DNA from: Candidatus Omnitrophota bacterium
Lineage (GTDB): Bacteria; Omnitrophota; Gorgyraeia; S143-82
Direction of reading: 5' to 3'
Assembly: GCA_027034965.1 (NCBI GenBank)
Contig: JALVWL010000210.1
Span: forward strand, 1 to 7,368
Length of the DNA: 7,368 bases
Shown: positions 1 through 4,322 of the stretch, one piece after another
Layout of the letters: each line of letters opens with the position of its first letter
How positions within the stretch are numbered: the stretch's first letter is position 1
The notes under the pieces: model-generated
The model's database searches: none
What the model saw: only the letters and a program-made list of their open reading frames with translations
What the model was told of the DNA's origin: nothing
Made by a program: the position numbers and the translations under genes

Positions 1-4
1 TTTT

Positions 5-111
5 GAGGATAGAGAAGGGAGAATGAAGCATGAAGGATTTTTATTTGCTGGGATATTTTTCTTTCTTAATAAAAAATTTCCTTCATTCTCCATGCTCCAT
101 TCTTCATCCTT
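5..111. repeat. Hairpin repeat unit 1 (imperfect inverted repeat)
   Basis: A purine-rich left arm (5-37) is the imperfect reverse complement of a pyrimidine-rich right arm (79-111); about 26 of 33 positions match by eye. A 41-base AT-rich spacer separates the arms. The right arm consists of four heptamers, CATTCTC, CATGCTC, CATTCTT and CATCCTT (84-111), preceded by TCCTT. No reading frame of note crosses the unit, and no transposase is present. It could be a MITE-like or REP-like non-autonomous element, or a simple-sequence-derived hairpin. Confidence 0.75.
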
Positions 112-118
112 GATTATT

Positions 119-229
119 AAGAAGGGAGAACGGAGAAGGAAGAATGAAGGCAGTGGGTTTTTTGATTTAAAGAAATAATGCGAAATGGTGGTTTTATCCT
201 TCATTCTCCATGCTCCATTCTTCATCCTT
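119..229. repeat. Hairpin repeat unit 2 (tandem copy of unit 1)
   Basis: This unit has the same design as the preceding one: a left arm (119-151, about 25 of 33 positions complementary), a spacer of about 45 bases, and a right arm (197-229). The right arm is identical over all 33 bases to the right arm of unit 1 (79-111). The left arms of the two units differ clearly from each other and the spacers show no obvious similarity. The two units lie head to tail with a repeat distance of about 114-118 bases. Confidence 0.75.
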
Positions 230-230
230 A

Positions 231-301
231 AGTTTTAAGCTGTGGATTTGACTTTTGAGATTTTAGATTTGAGTTATCTAAAATGTATAATCCGGGTTTA
301 T
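231..301 (+). repeat. Heptamer-periodic cassette, copy A
   Basis: Positions 231-279 parse into seven heptamers: AGTTTTA, AGCTGTG, GATTTGA, CTTTTGA, GATTTTA, GATTTGA, GTTATCT. The tract is followed by TATAATCCGGG (286-296). A related cassette occurs at 6575-6668 in the same orientation: positions 230-259 match 6581-6610 with about three differences, and the tail reappears as CATAATCCGGG (6658-6668). Both copies lie just upstream of a protein gene, so the cassette may carry promoter sequence. Confidence 0.65.
286..291 (+). promoter_or_regulatory. Candidate -10 box for the ligase-like gene
   Basis: A perfect TATAAT lies 39 bases before the GTG start, with TG directly in front of it. No convincing -35 box is present; the hexamer at 17-bp spacing is TTAGAT (263-268). 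A transcript from here would start near 298 and carry a leader of about 33 nt including the ribosome binding site AAGGGAG (316-322). The box lies in the tail of the heptamer cassette. Confidence 0.4.
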
Positions 302-330
302 AGGTCAAATCGAGTAAGGGAGATAGATTT

Positions 331-1875
331 GTGATAGATATCAGAGATGTCGCTGGAATCTTAGGGATAAGAGAGGTCGACCTTCTGCCTTATGGCAAGT
401 ATAAGGCCAAGTTGTCCCTTTCTCTGTTGGATGGGGCAGTTAAGAGAGGCCGTTATGTCCTTGTATCAGCAATGACCCCTACCAGAATGGGAGAGGGGAA
501 GACTACTACGACGATAGGCCTGTCAATGGCATTTAATCATTATGGGAGAAAGGCGATCGCCTGTATAAGACAGCCCTCTCTTGGTCCCTATCTTGGTATA
601 AAGGGCGGGGGAACAGGAGGGGGAAGGTGTCGGGCCATCCCTGAGGATGATATAAATATGCATTTTACTGGTGATAACTATGCGGTAAGTAGTGCGCACA
701 ACTTTATTGCCTCCCTTATCGACAATCATCTGTTCAGGGGCAATGAGCTTGGATTTGATGTGTCTGAGCTCAACTGGCCCCGCGCTATAGATGTCAGCGA
801 TGCGGCCCTTAGAGAGGTAATTGTCGGCATTAATTGGGATAGAAAGTCGAGGTATTTCCCACATCGCGCCCAGTTCTGTATCACAGCTGCATCGGAATTG
901 ATGTCTATCCTTGCCCTTAGTAGGGATGTGCAGGACTTTAAAGACAGGATTGCTAGGATAGTCCTGGGATTTTCTGACGTTCCCGAACCAATTAACCTTT
1001 CAGATATAGGGGCAGAGAATGCAGTCCTGCGTCTGCTTACCGATGCCCTTATGCCCAATCTCGTACAGTCAATCTCGGGCACCCCGGTGTTTATCCATTC
1101 CGGTCCATTTGCGAACATAAGCATCGGTGCTAGTTCTGTCATAGCCGATAGGATTGGCCTTACCCTGGCCGACTATGTCTTTACAGAGGCGGGCTTTGGA
1201 ATGGACTGTGGTGGTGAAAAATTCTTTGACATAAAATCGTTCTACAGTGGGCTTTATCCTGACTTGGTGATCCTGGTGGCAAGCCTCCAGGCAGTTTCTG
1301 AGTATGGGCGGGAAAATCTAAGGCGCCATATCTCTGTGGCAAGGCAGTTTGGTGTGCCGATTGTGGTGCTCATCAATGCCAGGGAGGGAGATGATGAGAG
1401 CGAGTTGATAGGATTGTGTAGCTTTGCTAGGGATGTAGGTGCGGATGGTGCTGTGGTGAGTTATCTGTATTCAAAGGGAAGTGAAGGGGCAGAGGAGTTG
1501 GTCGATGTGATAGAGTCTCTTGCTGGGAAAGCGGACTCTTCTCCAAAAAGGCTTTACAGATCAGATATGTCTATTGAGGAGAAATTAGAAATACTGGCCA
1601 GGAAGGTCTATTTTGCCAATGGACTGCGCATCTCTCCATTTGCAAGGGAAAAGATTGCCCTGTTTGAGGATACAGGGTTTGGGGGGCTGCCGATATGTGT
1701 GGCAAAGGTCCAGTATAATTTTGCCCATAGGGTGGATATAGATGTGGATAAAGGATATGAGTTTGAGATAAACGATGCCTTTTTATCTGCTGGGGCTGGT
1801 TTTGTTGTACTGCTTGCAGGTGATATAACGACCTTGCCTGGTTTGCCCGCAAGACCCAGGGCCCTTGATTTTTAA
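331..1875 (+). CDS. Divergent formate-tetrahydrofolate ligase family protein
   Basis: The family (Fhs, 10-formyl-THF synthetase) joins formate to tetrahydrofolate using ATP in the cytoplasm. The GTG start is supported by AAGGGAG (316-322). Clear family marks, in order: YGKYKAK (21-27), P-loop TPTRMGEGKTTTT (49-61), PSLGP (82-86), DDINMHFTGD (106-115), IDNH (130-133), GPFANI (258-263), TEAGFGMDCGGEKFFDIK (285-302), LPICVAK (453-459) and LSAGAGF (485-491). The protein has 514 residues against about 555 for typical Fhs; it is shorter at both ends and around residues 325-340, where a helical insert is missing. Several usually fixed positions differ: REPSLGP reads RQPSLGP (80-86), GGAAGGGY reads GGGTGGGR (92-99), NRFxTD reads NAREGD (349-354), WAKGGEG reads YSKGSEG (380-386), and the VATxRALKxHG region reads VASLQAVSEYG. 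The frame is intact with normal spacing. Family membership is secure. Catalysis of the usual reaction is doubtful, so no gene symbol is given. Confidence 0.88.
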   Translation: MIDIRDVAGILGIREVDLLPYGKYKAKLSLSLLDGAVKRGRYVLVSAMTPTRMGEGKTTTTIGLSMAFNHYGRKAIACIRQPSLGPYLGIKGGGTGGGRCRAIPEDDINMHFTGDNYAVSSAHNFIASLIDNHLFRGNELGFDVSELNWPRAIDVSDAALREVIVGINWDRKSRYFPHRAQFCITAASELMSILALSRDVQDFKDRIARIVLGFSDVPEPINLSDIGAENAVLRLLTDALMPNLVQSISGTPVFIHSGPFANISIGASSVIADRIGLTLADYVFTEAGFGMDCGGEKFFDIKSFYSGLYPDLVILVASLQAVSEYGRENLRRHISVARQFGVPIVVLINAREGDDESELIGLCSFARDVGADGAVVSYLYSKGSEGAEELVDVIESLAGKADSSPKRLYRSDMSIEEKLEILARKVYFANGLRISPFAREKIALFEDTGFGGLPICVAKVQYNFAHRVDIDVDKGYEFEINDAFLSAGAGFVVLLAGDITTLPGLPARPRALDF

Positions 1876-1917
1876 AGGAGGTAGAGTCAGTATTAGATGA
1901 AAGTCAGGAGGTGAGGA

Positions 1918-2187
1918 ATGAAGGTAAAGGTTACTCAACCAACGCAAGAAGAATTAAAGGAGTTGGGTGTCTCTGAATGGCCAACCTGGAGTTGTCCTGT
2001 GTCGGAATTCGACTGGGAGTATACGGATCAGGAGACCTGTTATTTCCATAAAGGGCGGGTTATTGTCCATACAGATGCGGGGGATGTAGAGATAAAGGCC
2101 GGAGACCTGGCTGTTTTTCCAAAGGGATTGAAGTGCCGGTGGGAGGTCCTGGAACCCATCGAGAAGGTCTATTCCTTTGGGGAATAA
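1918..2187 (+). CDS. Small cupin-domain protein (DUF861/cupin_3 type)
   Basis: This 89-residue single-domain protein has the pattern of the DUF861 cupins, related to the (S)-ureidoglycine aminohydrolase fold. It shows WPTWSCPVSEFDWEY (21-35), ETCY (39-42), then strands leading to AGDLAVFPKG (61-70) and a closing KVYSFGE. The two cupin motifs are present, but the histidines of classic metal-binding cupins are largely absent: motif 2 has LKCRW (71-75) where many cupins have a His. Metal binding or catalysis is therefore uncertain, and stand-alone members are usually of unknown function. The ribosome binding site is AGGAGGTG (1906-1913), six bases from the ATG counted from GGAGG. The gene begins 42 bases after the ligase-like gene, so the two are probably co-transcribed. 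A second ribosome-binding-like AAAGGAGGT (1874-1882) overlaps the upstream stop codon and precedes a five-codon ORF at 1897. Confidence 0.85.
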   Translation: MKVKVTQPTQEELKELGVSEWPTWSCPVSEFDWEYTDQETCYFHKGRVIVHTDAGDVEIKAGDLAVFPKGLKCRWEVLEPIEKVYSFGE

Positions 2188-2198
2188 CTGTTTTTTTT
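2170..2198 (+). terminator. Weak terminator-like hairpin at the cupin stop
   Basis: TATTCC (2170-2175) pairs with GGAATA (2181-2186) around a 5-base loop, and after ACTG comes a run of eight T (2191-2198). The stem is short and has only two G-C pairs, so termination would be partial at best. It overlaps the end of the cupin gene. Confidence 0.3.
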
Positions 2199-2237
2199 GG
2201 GCTTTATTTGGACTTATCCGAGTTAGGGCTATTCTGC

Positions 2238-2265
2238 TTGCCTTTTTGGGGGAATCTTATATACT
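2238..2265 (+). promoter_or_regulatory. Candidate promoter for the glycosyltransferase
   Basis: TTGCCT (2238-2243) and TATACT (2260-2265) are separated by 16 bases and would start a transcript near 2272. That is just ahead of the ribosome binding site AAGGGG (2276-2281) and the ATG at 2289. Together with the weak terminator-like hairpin upstream, this suggests the glycosyltransferase can be transcribed separately from the cupin. Confidence 0.35.
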
Positions 2266-2288
2266 TCCTAATAGCAAGGGGCGTGTTT

Positions 2289-4076
2289 ATGGACAATGCT
2301 CTGCCTGAAAAGATTAGGGATCGTATACTACTCGATAAGGATTTCCAGGGCTTCTGGGAAACGATTAGCCCGAATCTTGAAGGCCCTGTAAGTGGCCTGT
2401 TACCTATCTTCTTTGCCTGGAATAAGCAGGATTTATTCCCGGATGGACTGGATATTATGAAGGCCTCCTTTGATTCTTTGAGGGCCTTGGGCTCCCTAGA
2501 TGTAGTCTCCAAGGACAAGCGATTAGAGGACTATCTGCATTTCTGGATAGTAGATACCTTGAAGTTCTTATCAGAAAAAGATCCAGCTTGGCTCAGGGAT
2601 AAGATAAAGTTTGCTTTTGATGATGAAGCCCTTTATCTGGATTGGGATGCCTATCGGAAAGAGTATTCCAGGGTTATGGGGGATGAGGCAGGACAGTTGT
2701 TTTCTGAATTAGAGTCCCTTTCTCAGACATTACTACAAACTGGCAAAAGGAGAATCGTCTTGATAAATGCCACCTTCTCAGGTGGTGGGGTGGCAGAAAT
2801 GGTCCCAGGGCTTTATAAATTTTTGAGGCATTATGGCATTGAACTAGAGTGGCATATAGTTCACCCCTATTGTCCTTCCTGCTTTTATGCGGTTACCAAG
2901 AAGATACACAACATTATCCAGGGTGAACATATGGAGATATCAGATGAAGAGATCGATATATTGAGGAGGGTTGGGAGAGACAATTTCGTCATCTTTAAAT
3001 GGATATTGGAGGATGATTCTATAGGGGCGGTCTTCTTTGAGGACCCCCAGGTCGTCTCTACCCTGGAGGCCTTTCTGGAATATGCAGATTCTTTTGGCCA
3101 GGTTGAAAGACCCTGGGTATTTAGGCTCCATATAGATATAAGCGGGATAGAACATTCAGAGGAAAATCCTGGGGCCAGACGGGTTTGGACCTATATTGAT
3201 GGGGTGTTAAATAGGTTAAATGAATTGGGGGGTATACTGCTGGCCCAGCCCCATCTTATACCTTCTTCTTGGCAAGATAAAGAAAGGGTCTTTGCTCAGC
3301 CTCCTGGGATTGATGTGTTTAGTGAAAAAAATAGACACAGGCCAGATGAGGAATGGGTAGAGATTCTGGCTGAAATGGACGAAGGATTACGACAACTTTT
3401 TCTCTCCTGTGAGCCTGTTATCCTAACAGGGGCAAGGGCAGATGCCTGGAAGGGGATCCTGCAGGCAGTTGAAGCCTATGATTTCTTACGCAAGGGCTGG
3501 CAGCAGGATTGGATACCCAAGTTTTTGGTATTTGCTGGAGGGGCAGATGATGACCCTGAGACAGGGGAGATAAAGAGGCTTATCGAGGAGGCCATAGGTC
3601 GCTCAGATTACAGTGATGATATCTATTTTGTATGGAATGCCAGGGGCAAACAGGTCGGGGCACTTTATAGACTTGCGGCCAGGACAAATATGCCGTATCT
3701 TGCTGTCTCGATCAAGGAAGGCTACAATCTTATGGTCGATGAGGCAATCCATCAGGGCGCCCTTATTATTACCAGCAATGCCGGAGGACTGCAGCGCTTT
3801 GAAGAGTTGGGGTATCAGTGGATAGTGGATGTAGCCAGTGATATTTTGGAGAATGCTGACCTAGAAGACCTCAAAGACCTGCGCAGTGCCCCCTCCCGTC
3901 TTCTTACTGAGTTAATCTATAAGCAAATGTATAGTTTTGTATCGTATTATAAAGATAAGGATGATGAGTATAGGTCAGAACAGGCCAGACTGCATCACTA
4001 CATATACTCCCACTCCCTCCTGGCTATGACCAGGGATTATCTTAAATATGCTGTCCTGTTAAGATCTAGTCGTTAA
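2289..4076 (+). CDS. GT4 family glycosyltransferase, trehalose synthase (TreT)-like
   Basis: With the ATG at 2289 the protein has 595 residues; AAGGGG (2276-2281) lies seven bases before it. The frame stays open back to 2133, inside the cupin gene, but that part is a T-rich intergenic translation and is rejected. The GT-B core begins near residue 155. Marks resembling TreT and sucrose-phosphate synthase are ATFSGGGVAEM (161-171), VTKKIHN (202-208), FRLHIDISG (278-286), PPGIDVFSEKN (338-348), ARADAWKG (382-389; R383 and K388 in the usual donor-phosphate positions), AGGADDDPE (416-424) and the GT4 E-x7-E motif EGYNLMVDE (477-485). TreT moves glucose from a nucleotide sugar to glucose to make trehalose. 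Donor and acceptor here cannot be read from the sequence. TreT proteins are about 410 residues. This one has an extra N-terminal region of about 150 residues, predicted by eye to be helical and not recognised, and a charged C-terminal tail. Confidence 0.85.
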   Translation: MDNALPEKIRDRILLDKDFQGFWETISPNLEGPVSGLLPIFFAWNKQDLFPDGLDIMKASFDSLRALGSLDVVSKDKRLEDYLHFWIVDTLKFLSEKDPAWLRDKIKFAFDDEALYLDWDAYRKEYSRVMGDEAGQLFSELESLSQTLLQTGKRRIVLINATFSGGGVAEMVPGLYKFLRHYGIELEWHIVHPYCPSCFYAVTKKIHNIIQGEHMEISDEEIDILRRVGRDNFVIFKWILEDDSIGAVFFEDPQVVSTLEAFLEYADSFGQVERPWVFRLHIDISGIEHSEENPGARRVWTYIDGVLNRLNELGGILLAQPHLIPSSWQDKERVFAQPPGIDVFSEKNRHRPDEEWVEILAEMDEGLRQLFLSCEPVILTGARADAWKGILQAVEAYDFLRKGWQQDWIPKFLVFAGGADDDPETGEIKRLIEEAIGRSDYSDDIYFVWNARGKQVGALYRLAARTNMPYLAVSIKEGYNLMVDEAIHQGALIITSNAGGLQRFEELGYQWIVDVASDILENADLEDLKDLRSAPSRLLTELIYKQMYSFVSYYKDKDDEYRSEQARLHHYIYSHSLLAMTRDYLKYAVLLRSSR

Positions 4077-4122
4077 TGCAGGTATAAGCTTTTCATAGAG
4101 ACGATATTGATATCTTTTTTTA

Positions 4123-4150
4123 TTGATAGAGACTTAGTTTTCTGTATAAT
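4123..4150 (+). promoter_or_regulatory. Sigma70-like promoter of the PEP carboxykinase gene
   Basis: TTGATA (4123-4128) and a perfect TATAAT (4145-4150) are separated by 16 bases. AT-rich sequence with seven T (4115-4121) lies directly upstream and could act as an UP element. The predicted start is near 4157, which gives the carboxykinase transcript a long leader of about 165 nt containing the two foldable elements annotated downstream. This is the best promoter in the window. Confidence 0.6.
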
Positions 4151-4165
4151 CTTATCAACACACAT

Positions 4166-4216
4166 AACCCTTTTGAGTGAGGAGGTGCAGAATAGGTGGC
4201 CTTCCTCAAAAGGGTT
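4166..4216 (+). promoter_or_regulatory. Leader hairpin with two pairing registers around an SD-like site
   Basis: AACCCTTTTGAG (4166-4177) is the perfect reverse complement of CTCAAAAGGGTT (4205-4216), with a 27-base loop. The loop contains AGGAGGTG (4180-4187), the same eight bases as the carboxykinase ribosome binding site. In a second register, GAGGAGG (4179-4185) pairs with CTTCCTC (4201-4207, one G-U) on top of the outer nine pairs, which would hide that site. No T-run follows, so it is not a standard terminator. It begins about 10 bases after the predicted transcript start. A regulatory RNA role is inferred; the pairings are seen. Confidence 0.5.
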
Positions 4217-4231
4217 GTTTACACTATTTAA
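4196..4231 (+). CDS. Possible 11-residue leader peptide
   Basis: GTG at 4196 opens an 11-codon frame (MAFLKRVVYTI) ending in TAA at 4229-4231. AGGAGGTG (4180-4187) lies eight bases upstream. The 3' arm of the leader hairpin is inside this frame, so translating it would open the hairpin. Chance occurrence is a real possibility for so short a frame. It shows no run of a single amino acid's codons as in classic biosynthetic attenuators. Confidence 0.22.
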   Translation: MAFLKRVVYTI

Positions 4232-4304
4232 GGCCAAACATTAAATCTGTGCAGTGAGATCTTCCTTGAAGATTAGGTCACTAAATGAATGATTAGGCCT
4301 AAAA
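4227..4304 (+). promoter_or_regulatory. Nested stem structure in the carboxykinase leader
   Basis: Four stems nest by eye. AGGCC (4231-4235) pairs with GGCCT (4296-4300), extended by TTT/AAA across one mismatch. CATT (4239-4242) pairs with AATG (4288-4291). AGTGA (4253-4257) pairs with TCACT (4278-4282). ATCTTC (4259-4264) pairs with GAAGAT (4268-4273) around a 3-base loop. The structure ends just before the ribosome binding site at 4311-4318, which it leaves free. It does not match a riboswitch consensus I know. Confidence 0.4.
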
Positions 4305-4322
4305 AACATTAGGAGGTGTTAG

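Noticed and set aside
5..229. Insertion sequence ends
   Set aside because: There is no transposase and no flanking target duplication that I can see. The arms are low-complexity, so only a MITE-like or hairpin repeat description is supported.
1..230. CRISPR array, because of the spaced repeats
   Set aside because: There are only two identical 33-base copies, with inverted partners and internal 7-base periodicity. No regular repeat-spacer series or cas gene is present.
523..1142. Minus-strand open frames within the ligase-like gene
   Set aside because: They are antisense shadows of a clearly conserved + strand protein, with no ribosome binding sites or recognisable products.
2133..2288. Upstream extension of the glycosyltransferase frame, giving a hydrophobic N-terminus like a membrane anchor
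   Set aside because: It starts inside the cupin gene without a ribosome binding site. Its hydrophobic character comes from T-rich intergenic DNA, and ATG 2289 has a well-placed AAGGGG.
4103..4121. GATA-TTGA-TATC hairpin followed by seven T as terminator of the glycosyltransferase
   Set aside because: A 4-bp all-weak stem is too short. The T-run more likely belongs to the AT-rich region in front of the pckG promoter.
4166..4220. Leader hairpin as an intrinsic terminator
   Set aside because: The loop is 27 bases in one register and only scattered T follow the stem. Its place just after a strong promoter fits a leader element better.
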